Counted from the stretch's first letter, positions 33,532-43,446 are shown. The stretch: 64,000 bases of DNA from JAQUTK01 sp963677415 (GCA_963677415.2 CAXXFJ010000040.1:1-64000), one strand, 5' to 3'. Notes: generated by a model from the sequence alone, not told the origin. Numbers and translations are program-made.

Positions 33532-35241
33532 TTATTTTAGTACTACAACCTTCTTTACCTTCTCCTTATTGCCAATGGATACCAGATAAACTCCATTCTT
33601 CCAGTTTGAGGTTGGTATTGATAAAGTTCCGTTCATTACACCCGAATATTGTACAGAGCCTGTTATTGTGAATATTGTAACCTTCTTTGTCTCATCATTT
33701 GCTAATGAAACAGTCAATAGCTGATTATTACGACTATGTGATACCACAAACTCTTGCTCTGGTATGTCAGATACAATCTCCTCACTAACTGGGATTGTAG
33801 TCCCATTTGTCTTCTTATAAGTAGCAGCCTGCCAATAAAAACTACCATTGCCATTGGGTACGCGTGAATAGCCTAAATCAGCAGTTGCATGACCATAAGT
33901 CACGTTATCGATAATCTTAGTCCCATCTGTCAGCAAAATAGTTTCCCCTTTAGTATCTAATTGGAAAGAAGCATGAGCTCCATAACCATCAATTATATCA
34001 TTATCCGCCCAAACGATTAAATAACCACCCGGTTGTATAATCGTTCCTGAAGGGAAAGGCCACTTTGACGGATTGGCAGCATCATCACTTAAATAATAAT
34101 TAGAGAGGTCTACAGCACTTGCTGAGTTATTAAATAATTCTACAAAATCATCATAACCGCCTTCCTGATCCGCTTTTACTGTCAGATTGAGAGGTACTAT
34201 TTCATTTATTACAACTCCGTCTGTCGTGAGATTTTCAGTGAAACTCCCATTTCCATTTGAAATACCGAAAGAAGGAGCTTGCAAAGCATATTCTCCTTTT
34301 CCATTCGGCAATCTTGCATATGATTTATTGACAAATGAAATATCAAAACTTGTTCTACCTATGATTGTAGTCTGATGTGTAAGAAGCAAAGTCTCACCAC
34401 TAGCTGATAGTTGAAAATGAGCATGAAGACCAGCCTGACCAATATCATCATCATTATCCGCCCAAACAATTAGATATCCTCCAGCAGCAATCGAAGTATC
34501 AGGGAAAGCCCATAAGTTCGGTTTTGAAGTATTATCACTTAAATAATAGCCCAACATATTAATAGGTGACGAGGAGTTATTATAGAGCTCGATCCAATCG
34601 TCAAACTGACCGTCCTGATCTGGAATTAAAGTATTCACAGGTAAAAACTCATTAATAACAACTCCTTCGGTATTTAAATCATATGTATAAATATCAGCTA
34701 CTCCATCGCTGTTTGTCTTATTGAAAGTAAAAGATTGCCAAACAAAAGTGTCTGATCCATCTGGCACTCTCGAATACGAATTATCACCTGTTGAAAGACC
34801 GAAAGTAACATTATCAATAATTTGTGAAGCAGCATTGGAGAGATACAATCCCTCTCCGGTAGATGACAGCTTAAAAGGTGCCTGAATTCCTGTCTGAAGA
34901 ATCTCTCCAACTGCCCAAACGATCAGATAACCATTAGCTGGTATGGAGACATTAGGAAAAATAAACTTCTTGAGATTTGTAGGATTATCACTCAAGTAGT
35001 AGCCAGAGAGGTTGATTGCTGTCGAAGTTGTATTATAAAGTTCAATCCAGTCATCCGTTTTATCAAGATTATCTGGGTTAGTTATTGTAGAGTTGGAAGG
35101 TGCTATTTCATTAATTACAACCGTTTTCCCATATACTCCCGAGGTCCCCGCGATTAAGGAGAGAAGAATCAAGCACAAAGCTAGCCCTTTCACTTTAAGC
35201 AAGAGGTTTCTGAATACAATTTGAGTAATTTCTCTTTTCAT
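33532..35241 (-). CDS. Secreted protein with three lamin-tail domains and a C-terminal sorting domain
   Basis: 569 residues from the ATG at 35241 (a longer in-frame start at 35298 would put 19 residues before the signal peptide). A hydrophobic signal (ALCLILLSLIAGTSGVYG) is followed by three related domains beginning near residues 40, 205 and 355, each with VVINEI or VVINEF, DDWIELYN or DDFVELFN, GYYLSD and GGYLIVWA, the lamin-tail (LTD) pattern. The last 75 residues end with WKNGVYLVSIGNKEKVKKVV, resembling the type IX secretion C-terminal sorting domain. It is probably exported or surface-attached. LTDs are thought to be binding or adhesive modules; the ligand is unknown. It lies opposite to and between the two halves of the division cluster. 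Confidence 0.85.
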   Translation of the reverse strand: MKREITQIVFRNLLLKVKGLALCLILLSLIAGTSGVYGKTVVINEIAPSNSTITNPDNLDKTDDWIELYNTTSTAINLSGYYLSDNPTNLKKFIFPNVSIPANGYLIVWAVGEILQTGIQAPFKLSSTGEGLYLSNAASQIIDNVTFGLSTGDNSYSRVPDGSDTFVWQSFTFNKTNSDGVADIYTYDLNTEGVVINEFLPVNTLIPDQDGQFDDWIELYNNSSSPINMLGYYLSDNTSKPNLWAFPDTSIAAGGYLIVWADNDDDIGQAGLHAHFQLSASGETLLLTHQTTIIGRTSFDISFVNKSYARLPNGKGEYALQAPSFGISNGNGSFTENLTTDGVVINEIVPLNLTVKADQEGGYDDFVELFNNSASAVDLSNYYLSDDAANPSKWPFPSGTIIQPGGYLIVWADNDIIDGYGAHASFQLDTKGETILLTDGTKIIDNVTYGHATADLGYSRVPNGNGSFYWQAATYKKTNGTTIPVSEEIVSDIPEQEFVVSHSRNNQLLTVSLANDETKKVTIFTITGSVQYSGVMNGTLSIPTSNWKNGVYLVSIGNKEKVKKVVVLK

Positions 35242-35504
35242 ATAATTCTTTGTATTTTTCAGTACTAAGTTTCTATTATAATAATCAATAATGGCCACAA
35301 ACTTACTGATAATCTATTAATATCCAACTATCTTTCCTGGAAAAAGAGCTTTACTTGAATAGTTTTCATATCTTAAGCATGTCTATTTAATATTTAATAA
35401 TACTAGAAGGTATGAATCTTAGGAAATATCAAGATAGCAACGAGAAAAAAACCCGTATAAATCAGAATAATATCTCATCAGAAAGTGATATTTAGAAATT
35501 TGAT

Positions 35505-35512
35505 TAACTTTG
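35505..35512 (+). promoter_or_regulatory. Candidate -7 element for ftsQ-ftsA-ftsZ
   Basis: TAACTTTG, a match to TAnnTTTG, 25 bases before the ftsQ ATG. The insertion of the LTD gene and the murC terminator make a separate promoter here necessary. Confidence 0.55.
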
Positions 35513-35537
35513 CATTTCAAAGAACTGAACAATAAAA

Positions 35538-36284
35538 ATGATAAAACGCCGACTGTTTTCATTCCTAAAAGTATTATTGATTGCACTGATATTCTTCTGT
35601 TTCGCATTTGCCACATTGTATACAAGAGGAAATGTTGAAAAGGGAATATGTCAGAAGGTTGATATTTACGTGCATGACAGTTCAGAAGTTAACTTTATCA
35701 ACCACGAAGAAGTACTATCACTAGTAAAAAGTAGTGGATTTAATCCTATTGGTAAAGAAGTTGGATCTATTAATACAGAAGCCATCGAAAAAGCTCTTAA
35801 GAAGAATCCCAGGATCAAACGAGCTGAGTGTTATTTGACTACGAATGGTAATGTCAAAATAGAAATAGATCAAAGAGTTCCCGTCATGCGTGTAATGTCT
35901 CTGAATGGAAACTTTTACATTGACAATGAAGGTGAGACAATGCCTGTATCAACCAGTTATAGTGTTTTTGTACCCTTAGCAAGCGGTTTTATAACACAAG
36001 AATTTGCAAAAAACGAACTTTTCAAACTTGCTCTCTTTCTTCAGAATAATGAATTCTGGGATGCTCAAATTGCACAAATCTATGTTCACCCAAACAATGA
36101 AATAAGCTTGATTCCACGAGTTGGAAACCAAGAGATTCTTTTAGGAAGCTTGGACAACCTTGAAGGAAAACTTTCTTCCCTAATGACTTTGTACAAACAA
36201 GGTTTTAGTAAGTTGGGATGGAATAGATATGAAAAAATAAATCTTAAATACGAACACCAGATAATATGTACCAAGAAAGAATAA
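35538..36284 (+). CDS. ftsQ: Cell division protein FtsQ
   Basis: A 248-residue protein with a short basic cytoplasmic N-terminus, one membrane segment (VLLIALIFFCFAFATLY) and a periplasmic part that starts with a POTRA-like domain (VDIYVHDSSEVNFINHEEVL, LKKNPRIKRAECYLTTNGNV). Divergent in sequence, as FtsQ usually is, but position immediately before ftsA and ftsZ and the topology identify it. It links the early and late divisome in other bacteria. Confidence 0.9.
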   Translation: MIKRRLFSFLKVLLIALIFFCFAFATLYTRGNVEKGICQKVDIYVHDSSEVNFINHEEVLSLVKSSGFNPIGKEVGSINTEAIEKALKKNPRIKRAECYLTTNGNVKIEIDQRVPVMRVMSLNGNFYIDNEGETMPVSTSYSVFVPLASGFITQEFAKNELFKLALFLQNNEFWDAQIAQIYVHPNNEISLIPRVGNQEILLGSLDNLEGKLSSLMTLYKQGFSKLGWNRYEKINLKYEHQIICTKKE

Positions 36285-36288
36285 AAAT

Positions 36289-37662
36289 ATGATAGTCAAG
36301 AACATTGCAGAAGAATATGTAACCGCTATTGATCTCGGAAGCTCAAAAATAGTGGGAGTATTAGCTAAACGAACCTCAGGTAAAGGTATCGAGATTGTAG
36401 CTGAGCACATGGTAAATTCAGGAAATTGTATAAAGCGAGGGGCTATTTACAACTTTTCTGAAGCAACAGCATTAGTTAAACAGGTGATTGCTTCATTGGA
36501 ACTTAAATCAGGTGAGAATCTAAAGAGAATTAATGTAAACATCAGCGGACAGTCACTTCGTTCACGGCTAAATGACGAAATTGAAATTCATCTTGAAAAT
36601 AATGAATCTGTTTCTGAAGAAGATATAAAATCTATAGAAGAGGAGATAAAAGAGCAGGTAGTTGCTGATTATGAGGTAATCTATAACACAAAGCCTTCCT
36701 TTTTTGTTGATGGTAACCAGGTAGCCAATCCGGTTGGCGTAGTTGGTCTTCTTCTGCAAGCAGAATATCTACAGATGATTGCCCGTCCATCACTTAAGAA
36801 GAATATCATTAAATGTTTTCCTGAAGAAGAAATAGAAGTTTCCTATTTGATTGGTCCAATGGTCTCAGCAGAAACTCTGATAAGTGAAAATGAGAAGAAA
36901 ATCGGCGTGGCGGTAGTTGACTTTGGTGCTGGAAGCACTTCTTTGTGTATTTACAAAAATAGTGAATTAGTTCATTTGGCTGTTATTCCTTTTGGAGGAA
37001 ATAACATAACAAACGACCTCTGCGCACTCAATATCAGAAATGATGAAGCAGAAAGTCTCAAAAGACGAATTGGATGTATCTCTGTAACAAGTGAACAGAA
37101 TAGTAATACGATTAAGTCTTATAACGGGTCATTAATTTCCGAAGCTGAAATAAGTTTGATTATTGAAGCACGTCAAATAGAAATCTGGGCAAATGTATGG
37201 AGGCAAATACAAGACCTAGCGATGGAGAAAGAATTGGCTGCAGGTATAGTTATTACCGGAGGTGCCTCTTCCATGAAAGGACTTAGCGAATTAATCATAA
37301 AGAAGACATCTATCAACGTACGTCAGGCATTACCTGTTTGCTACAACTCAAAAAGTCTGAAGGAAGAAAACCTCCCCCCGTCCTATTCAGAGATTATCGG
37401 ACTACTTACTAAAGGTGATTTTTCTTTTGTGAAAGAGGAACAAAAACAGGAAAAAGGGAATCTGTTTCACACACCAGAACCAATTCATTTACATGAAACA
37501 GCGGAGACAGATGTAAAGGAAAAGGAACAGGAGGAAGAAAAAGAGAAAAAAGAAGAAAAAAGACACAAAAGTGCCAGACCAGGCTTTGGGTTTGGAAGTT
37601 CTCTAAAGAAAGGTATACAGGGGTTATTCCCAAATGAACCGGAAGAAGATGATTTTAAGTAA
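36289..37662 (+). CDS. ftsA: Cell division protein FtsA
   Basis: A 457-residue actin-like ATPase that tethers FtsZ to the membrane. The phosphate-1 motif is AIDLGSSKIVGVLAKR near residue 14; GVAVVDFGAGSTSLCIYKN and VITGGASSMKGLSELI form the other nucleotide-binding parts. After the core comes a charged low-complexity segment rich in Glu and Lys (residues about 385-430) and a final helix (FGSSLKKGIQGLFPNEPEED) that may be the membrane-targeting end. The long acidic linker is unlike E. coli FtsA. Confidence 0.95.
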   Translation: MIVKNIAEEYVTAIDLGSSKIVGVLAKRTSGKGIEIVAEHMVNSGNCIKRGAIYNFSEATALVKQVIASLELKSGENLKRINVNISGQSLRSRLNDEIEIHLENNESVSEEDIKSIEEEIKEQVVADYEVIYNTKPSFFVDGNQVANPVGVVGLLLQAEYLQMIARPSLKKNIIKCFPEEEIEVSYLIGPMVSAETLISENEKKIGVAVVDFGAGSTSLCIYKNSELVHLAVIPFGGNNITNDLCALNIRNDEAESLKRRIGCISVTSEQNSNTIKSYNGSLISEAEISLIIEARQIEIWANVWRQIQDLAMEKELAAGIVITGGASSMKGLSELIIKKTSINVRQALPVCYNSKSLKEENLPPSYSEIIGLLTKGDFSFVKEEQKQEKGNLFHTPEPIHLHETAETDVKEKEQEEEKEKKEEKRHKSARPGFGFGSSLKKGIQGLFPNEPEEDDFK

Positions 37663-37683
37663 GATATAAATAATAATCAGGAT

Positions 37684-38952
37684 ATGGAATTCATAGAAGA
37701 GCCTCTAAATTTTATCGGACTAGCTCCGGCTGCTTCATCAATAATCAAAGTGATTGGTGTAGGTGGAGGTGGTAGCAACGCGGTGAACCACATGTATGAG
37801 GAGGGTATACACGATGTTACATTTGTAGTATGTAATACTGACAACCAAGCCCTCGCTAATTCTCCCGTCTCGGTCAAATTACAGTTAGGCAGAAAAGCTA
37901 CTGAAGGCCTTGGGGCTGGTGCACGACCAGAAAAAGCCCAAGAGGCTGCAAAGGAGAGTTATGAAGAGATAGAAAATCTGCTAAATGACAACACAAAAAT
38001 GGCTTTTGTTACCGCAGGAATGGGGGGAGGAACAGGTACAGGTGCTGCACCGGTAGTTGCTCAAATAGCCAAAGCAATGGGAATTCTCACTGTGGGTATT
38101 GTCACGATTCCATTCGCTTTTGAAGGTAAGAGAAAAATCCTGCAAGCATTGGATGGTGTGGAAGAGATCAGCAAACACGTGGATGCTTTGCTGGTCGTAA
38201 ACAACGAACGTCTGAAAGATATTTACCCTGATCTCACCCTCAAGAATGCATTTAAGAAAGCAGATGATACCTTGACTATTGCTGCTAAAAGCATTGCGGA
38301 AATCATTACTCTTGAAGGATATGTCAATTGCGACTTTGCAGATGTCAGCACGATTATGAAAGATGGAGGCGTAGCCATCATGAGTGCTGGATTTGGTGAA
38401 GGAGAACACCGTATCACAAAAGCCCTTGAGGATGCATTGCAGTCTCCTTTACTCAATAATAACAATGTCTTTGACGCAAAGAAGGTATTACTCTATCTTT
38501 CCAGCTCTGACAACGAAGAGTACATGGTAAGAATGGAAGAGATGACCGAGATACATGAGTTTATGTATAAGTTCGGCAAAGATGTGGAAGTAATATGGGG
38601 TGCTGCCTTTGACGTTAAACTACAGAAAGAGGTTAAAGTTACTATACTAGCCACAGGATTTGACATATCCGCAATTCCAGATATCAAGATCAAAGAGCAG
38701 GAAGCTGCCAAAGAGAAAGACGAGGAAAATGCGAAGAAAGAGGAAAAAGAGAATGAAAGAATTGAAAAAGCATATGGAAGAGATAAGACAAAAGCTATTC
38801 TCCGCCATGGCAAGAAAGCTGAAATAGTCACTTTGGATCAAGATCAGATGGAAAACAACAATTTAATTGATCTACTTGACACCTATGCACCTTATAACCG
38901 TGATTCAACAATTAAAAGTAAGATCAAGGCTCAAATGAAAAATATCTTATAA
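37684..38952 (+). CDS. ftsZ: Cell division protein FtsZ
   Basis: A 422-residue tubulin-like GTPase. VIGVGGGGSNAVNHMYEEGI is at the N-terminus and the tubulin signature GGGTGTG at residues 114-120, with TLTIAAKSIAEI and DVSTIMKDGG later in the core. A charged linker of about 80 residues (KEKDEENAKKEEKENERIEK) leads to a C-terminal peptide (YNRDSTIKSKIKAQMKNIL), the region that contacts FtsA. Length and order are normal for Bacteroidota. Confidence 0.97.
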   Translation: MEFIEEPLNFIGLAPAASSIIKVIGVGGGGSNAVNHMYEEGIHDVTFVVCNTDNQALANSPVSVKLQLGRKATEGLGAGARPEKAQEAAKESYEEIENLLNDNTKMAFVTAGMGGGTGTGAAPVVAQIAKAMGILTVGIVTIPFAFEGKRKILQALDGVEEISKHVDALLVVNNERLKDIYPDLTLKNAFKKADDTLTIAAKSIAEIITLEGYVNCDFADVSTIMKDGGVAIMSAGFGEGEHRITKALEDALQSPLLNNNNVFDAKKVLLYLSSSDNEEYMVRMEEMTEIHEFMYKFGKDVEVIWGAAFDVKLQKEVKVTILATGFDISAIPDIKIKEQEAAKEKDEENAKKEEKENERIEKAYGRDKTKAILRHGKKAEIVTLDQDQMENNNLIDLLDTYAPYNRDSTIKSKIKAQMKNIL

Positions 38953-38970
38953 TAATAAATAACGAATTAT

Positions 38971-39420
38971 ATGAATCTGTTTGATACAATAAGCGAAGAT
39001 ATCAAGAAAGCAATGCTTGCCCGTGACAGAGTAAAACTGGATACGGTGAGAGGTGTTAAAAAAGAGTTTCTAGAAGCAAAAACAGCAAAAGGGGGTGATG
39101 GAGAGTTAAGTGATGATGTAGCCATCAAGATTTTAAATAAGATGGCAAAACAACGCAAAGAAAGTGCTGATATTTATGCTCAACAAAATCGCAAGGACCT
39201 TGCAGATGAAGAGTTGGCTCAACTTGCTGTCCTTGAATCTTATTTGCCTAAACAACTTTCAGAAGCAGAAGTGGAGGCTGAGCTCAAAGCAATTATCGCC
39301 GAAACCGGAGTCTCTTCAGCGAAAGAGATGGGAAAAGTAATGGGTGTAGCATCAAAAAGACTGAATGGAAAAGCAGATGGAAAGCTTATCTCCGAGATAG
39401 TGAAAAAGCTTTTAGCTTAA
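38971..39420 (+). CDS. GatB/YqeY domain-containing protein
   Basis: A 149-residue YqeY-type protein: DTISEDIKKAMLARDRVKLD, VAIKILNKMAKQRKESADIY, ELAVLESYLPKQLSEAEVE, and AKEMGKVMGVASKRLNGKAD. The fold resembles the tRNA-binding end of the GatB amidotransferase subunit, but the function of the stand-alone protein is not established. It lies 18 bases after ftsZ and is followed by a strong terminator. From memory, ftsZ-yqeY is a common Bacteroidales order. Confidence 0.88.
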   Translation: MNLFDTISEDIKKAMLARDRVKLDTVRGVKKEFLEAKTAKGGDGELSDDVAIKILNKMAKQRKESADIYAQQNRKDLADEELAQLAVLESYLPKQLSEAEVEAELKAIIAETGVSSAKEMGKVMGVASKRLNGKADGKLISEIVKKLLA

Positions 39421-39437
39421 CGATATTGGTATTATAC

Positions 39438-39474
39438 AAGTAGGGCTGTCTAGTTTAGACAGCCCTACTTGTTT
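39438..39474. terminator. Terminator between the division cluster and the M16 peptidase gene
   Basis: Perfect 14-base arms AAGTAGGGCTGTCT and AGACAGCCCTACTT enclose a five-base loop and are followed by T-rich sequence. It lies between convergent genes and can act in both directions. Confidence 0.9.
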
Positions 39475-39482
39475 TAATGTTA

Positions 39483-42299
39483 TTATTTCGGACCCATCAC
39501 CACTTCTGCACGATTGTCTTGTTTAAACAGCGAGGCTGCAAACTTGCGGATGGATGAGACTGTCATTTCTGAAACAATATCTTTGTATCCTTTATTTATA
39601 TCGATCTTATCTTGATAAAGAGCTACAACATAATCTTTCCAATACCCGTTCTGACGACAATTTTCATCATACTGCTTAAGCATATATTCCTTTACCTTTT
39701 GAAGATCCTCTTCACGAGGTCCTACAAGACTCATACTATCCAGCTCATTATATATGATCCCGACCAACTTCTCCTGCAAAACCGGATCAGTGTCAAACTG
39801 AATCATCATTGAGAATTCTTTACGAGGGTAATTAGAACTTGAACTGCCTACACTTACACCGTATGTTCCACCTTCCTTTTCCCTAATCTTTTCGGTGAAA
39901 AGTATCCTTAATATCTGAGTCAGAGCACTTAATTGCAATTTACTTTCAAGAGAATAAGGACATTTACCCGTTAAGGCTATATAAACAGTACTCATTGCAG
40001 TACCCAGTTCTTTCTTGAAGTGATTTGTTTTCTCTCCTTTTAGAGGCCTCATCTTTAAATCTTTAGGCTTTTCAGTCTTACCAGTTCCTGGTAAAGTGGC
40101 GATATACTGTTCAATCATTCCTTGAACTGAATCTGGCTGAATGTTACCAACAAACACAAAAGTGAAGTCCGAACAATTAGCAAAACGTTCCTTGTACATC
40201 TGAAGTATCCGGTCATAGTTGACCTGATCAAGCATCTCTGCTTTGAATCTCATAGAACGCGGATGATTGTTATACATCACCTTAATCAACGTATCAGAAA
40301 GAGCTGCTTTTGGATCCGCATCCTGATTCTTTAAAGCATCTCTCGTTCGCGAGATAAAAGACTCATACACCTCTTGATCTTTTCTTGGAGCAGTAACAGC
40401 AAGATAAGAGAGCTGCAACATTGTCTCAAAATCCTGTGGAGAACAATTACCAGATACCCATTCATCATAGCTACTTACTGAAGTACTAACACTCACTTTC
40501 TTTCCAGCAAGAAATTTATTCAATTCAATAATACTAAAGTTCCCATAGCCTCCCATTGTGGCTACATTGCCCATCAACTTGACATTAGGCTCTTCACCTT
40601 CTGGAATAAGAGAACTTCCACCAGGACTGAAAGCAGACATGATAATCTGATCTTCTTTAAACTGAGTTGGCAAGAATACCACTTCTATTCCATTAGAAAG
40701 CTTCCACTCTGTAGTATTATATGCTTTGTTGAACTTCTTCTTTACAATACTCCCCTTCATCGGTAAATTGGAAATAAGAGGCTCATCTTTCACATTATCT
40801 TTATAAGGAGTCAATTCACCTTCACGTGCTTTATGTATAGTTTCAAGAAACTCTTGTTTAGATGGATATGAAAGTCCTTCCTTTTCAGGTCCTGTCAGCC
40901 AAACGACCATATTACTATCCCCCATGACCTGACTCTTAAAATAGTCATTGATGTCATTTACAGTAATCTTATTGATTACTTCATTCCAGAATGCATGTTC
41001 AAACTCAATACCCGGAGCAGGTTCATTGTCAAGAAACAAACTAATAAGTTCACTGACATATGAATCATTCATTCTATTTCCCCGCTCTTTATACTGAGTT
41101 TCTAATCTGCGAAGGAAATTGGCTGTTGCGCGGTTATATTCAGATGGAGTAAAACCAAACTGACGAGCTCTTTCTGTTTCCTCTACTGCAGCTTTCAATG
41201 CTGTGTTAATGCCTTCTTCTTTACAATTAACTGACAAAGTCCATGCATCCTTTGTCTTGGAAATGGCGTAACTCGAGTAGTAAAGACCTGCATCAATAAA
41301 AGGAGGATTCGACTTCTGAACTAACTCTGAGAAACGCTCGTTCAACATACTTTGAATCATACTTTTTACATAGCTCAGCAGATAATAGCGCGATGTATTC
41401 TTCTCTTTCTCAGGAAAAGGATCTGTCTTCTGAAACAGAGTTATAGACACATCGGTTGCTTCTTTGTCAGTGGTGTAAGCAACAATAGGTTCCTTATTAT
41501 CAGAAACAGGTTCGGATACTCTAATAGCAGGATTTACTCTCTTCGGTATATCCGAAAATAATGCTTTGATCTTCTTCTCAATCTGATCCACATCCACATC
41601 ACCAACAACAATTATTCCTTGATTATCAGGAAAATACCATTTATTATAATAGGCACGTAGTTCGTCATACTTAAAGTTGTTGATGACATCTATCAATCCG
41701 ATAGGAAAGCGTTGTCCGTACTTACAATCAGGATAAAGTAAAGGCAAAGCTTTTTCCAGAATTCTCCCTTGGGCATCACTACGTGTCCTCCACTCTTCCC
41801 GGATCACTCCACGCTCTTTGTCTATCTCATTAGCTTCCAAAGCAATGAAACCCGACCAGTCATGAAGAATCAACAATGCAGAGTCAATGATTCCTTCCCG
41901 AATCAATGGCACATTAGAAACCCTGTATACAGTCTGATCCAGAGAAGTATACGCATTCAGGTCAGTACCAAACTTAACACCGATCTTCTCCAGATAATCT
42001 TTCATCTGATTACCGGGAAAATTCTTAGTACCATTAAATGCCATATGTTCCAGAAAGTGGGCCAATCCCCGCTGCGCCTCCTCTTCCTGCATCGAACCAA
42101 CCTTTTGGGCGATATGGAAATCTGCACGGTTTGTTTGAAACTTATTATGTCTGATATAATAGGTCAGACCATTTTCTAACCGACCTACACGGACATTTGT
42201 ATCCGCAGGTAAATATTGATCCTCTTTTGCCGGGAGGGCAAAAGTAAAAAACAGTCCGCATAACAACACAGACCATTTAGTTAGAGAGAAGCTCTTCAT
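39483..42299 (-). CDS. M16-family zinc metallopeptidase, exported
   Basis: A 938-residue insulinase/pitrilysin-type protease. I start at 42299 (MKSFSLTKWSVLLCGLFFTF), which gives a signal peptide; the longer frame to 42377 would overlap the upstream gene. The inverted zinc motif HFLEH is at residues 81-85 in LAHFLEHMAFNG, with the downstream glutamate in the DKERGVIREEWR block. A second, inactive-type M16 domain with an R/Y pair (VSVGSSSSNYPRKEF) follows. Likely periplasmic or lipid-free envelope protease. It is the second gene of a two-gene operon. Confidence 0.9.
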   Translation of the reverse strand: MKSFSLTKWSVLLCGLFFTFALPAKEDQYLPADTNVRVGRLENGLTYYIRHNKFQTNRADFHIAQKVGSMQEEEAQRGLAHFLEHMAFNGTKNFPGNQMKDYLEKIGVKFGTDLNAYTSLDQTVYRVSNVPLIREGIIDSALLILHDWSGFIALEANEIDKERGVIREEWRTRSDAQGRILEKALPLLYPDCKYGQRFPIGLIDVINNFKYDELRAYYNKWYFPDNQGIIVVGDVDVDQIEKKIKALFSDIPKRVNPAIRVSEPVSDNKEPIVAYTTDKEATDVSITLFQKTDPFPEKEKNTSRYYLLSYVKSMIQSMLNERFSELVQKSNPPFIDAGLYYSSYAISKTKDAWTLSVNCKEEGINTALKAAVEETERARQFGFTPSEYNRATANFLRRLETQYKERGNRMNDSYVSELISLFLDNEPAPGIEFEHAFWNEVINKITVNDINDYFKSQVMGDSNMVVWLTGPEKEGLSYPSKQEFLETIHKAREGELTPYKDNVKDEPLISNLPMKGSIVKKKFNKAYNTTEWKLSNGIEVVFLPTQFKEDQIIMSAFSPGGSSLIPEGEEPNVKLMGNVATMGGYGNFSIIELNKFLAGKKVSVSTSVSSYDEWVSGNCSPQDFETMLQLSYLAVTAPRKDQEVYESFISRTRDALKNQDADPKAALSDTLIKVMYNNHPRSMRFKAEMLDQVNYDRILQMYKERFANCSDFTFVFVGNIQPDSVQGMIEQYIATLPGTGKTEKPKDLKMRPLKGEKTNHFKKELGTAMSTVYIALTGKCPYSLESKLQLSALTQILRILFTEKIREKEGGTYGVSVGSSSSNYPRKEFSMMIQFDTDPVLQEKLVGIIYNELDSMSLVGPREEDLQKVKEYMLKQYDENCRQNGYWKDYVVALYQDKIDINKGYKDIVSEMTVSSIRKFAASLFKQDNRAEVVMGPK

Positions 42300-42321
42300 A
42301 GATTCTACTAAATTAAGTATT

Positions 42322-43311
42322 TTATTTTCTGTTCGAATAATAACGTATAAACTGAGTTCTTTCATATACACTCTCATCAGGAATGTGTTTCGAGTTCAAT
42401 ATCCCTCTGAATGATTTTATGGAATCAAAACCATGAATACCCATCCATTCAGTAAGCTTGCTTTTCATCTTTTCTATCGTTCCCGAACCTTCCTTGTAAA
42501 GTACAGAACAAAGAGAGACTGTGCTTGCACCCGCCAATATTGCTTTTATTGAGTCATTAGGATCATGTACTCCACCAGAAAGAGATATATCCAAGAAAGA
42601 AATATTCCCTGATATAATACCTACCCAGCGCAACGACTCAATAAAAGCAGCATGTGTACTAAACACATCGGCAACGGAAAGCTTTAATGTGTCAATATTA
42701 ATATCAGGAATGAAAGAGCGGTTGAATAATACAACGGCATCAGCACCATTAAGCTTAAGATGAGAAGCGAGAGCAACCGGACTTGTCAACTGATGAGAGA
42801 GTTTCATGATTACCGGAATCTGAATAATCTTCTTCAGATCACTGAGCACATCTACATACAACCTCTCTGTTTCACCATGCATATATTCTTTCGAGGTATT
42901 GACGATCATTATATTTACTTCAATGGCATCGGCTCCTGCTTTTTCAATTTCTTTGGCAAAATTCATCCATGAAGTTCTTGCATAACAATTTATACTGGCA
43001 ATAACCGGAATAGAGACTGCGTGCTTGCAGGCCTTGATCAGCTGCAAATACTCCTCAATTTGATGATCCCGCACATACATCCGGATATAATCATAGGCCT
43101 CAGGATAATCCTGGCCAGACTTTATGTCTTTATCTGCAAGAGCCTCTATTTGCTCTTCAAACAAAGACTTAAGAACGACTGCTGCTGCACCTTCCTGTTC
43201 GAGTAGACGAACTTTATCTGCGGTATCTGTCAAACCCGAACTAGAAACGATGAATGGATTTTTCAACTTTAGTCCGGCATATTCTGTTGCCAGAGAAATA
43301 GTGTTGTTCAT
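42322..43311 (-). CDS. Dihydroorotate dehydrogenase-like protein
   Basis: A 329-residue TIM-barrel flavoprotein related to PyrD/PreA: TEYAGLKLKNPFIVSSSGLT at the N-terminus, VIASINCYARTSWMNFAKEI, IPVIMKLSHQLTSPVALASH and ISLSGGVHDPNDSIKAILAG with the FMN phosphate region. The place where true dihydroorotate dehydrogenases have N-x-S-C-P reads EVNIMIVNTSKEY, with no catalytic Cys or Ser, so pyrimidine synthesis is doubtful. It is upstream of the M16 peptidase gene with a 22-base gap. Confidence 0.75.
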   Translation of the reverse strand: MNNTISLATEYAGLKLKNPFIVSSSGLTDTADKVRLLEQEGAAAVVLKSLFEEQIEALADKDIKSGQDYPEAYDYIRMYVRDHQIEEYLQLIKACKHAVSIPVIASINCYARTSWMNFAKEIEKAGADAIEVNIMIVNTSKEYMHGETERLYVDVLSDLKKIIQIPVIMKLSHQLTSPVALASHLKLNGADAVVLFNRSFIPDINIDTLKLSVADVFSTHAAFIESLRWVGIISGNISFLDISLSGGVHDPNDSIKAILAGASTVSLCSVLYKEGSGTIEKMKSKLTEWMGIHGFDSIKSFRGILNSKHIPDESVYERTQFIRYYSNRK

Positions 43312-43347
43312 ATCAGTACTGTTTTTGTTTTGCCTCCTTTTATACTA

Positions 43348-43355
43348 CAAAACTA
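43348..43355 (-). promoter_or_regulatory. Candidate -7 element of the dehydrogenase-like/M16 operon
   Basis: The reverse strand reads TAGTTTTG, a match to TAnnTTTG, 36 bases before the start codon at 43311. A TTTG partner was not found. Confidence 0.4.
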
Positions 43356-43438
43356 TTCATTTTTTTGGGATTTGCTTTCTTTTTATACTAAAAGATTCTG
43401 CTAGAGCATTACATCGGAAAAGGTGCGGATAATTTTCT

Positions 43439-43446
43439 TATCTTTG
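43439..43446 (+). promoter_or_regulatory. Candidate -7 element of the AlaX-like gene
   Basis: TATCTTTG, 30 bases before the ATG at 43477. No upstream TTTG at the usual spacing. Confidence 0.4.
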
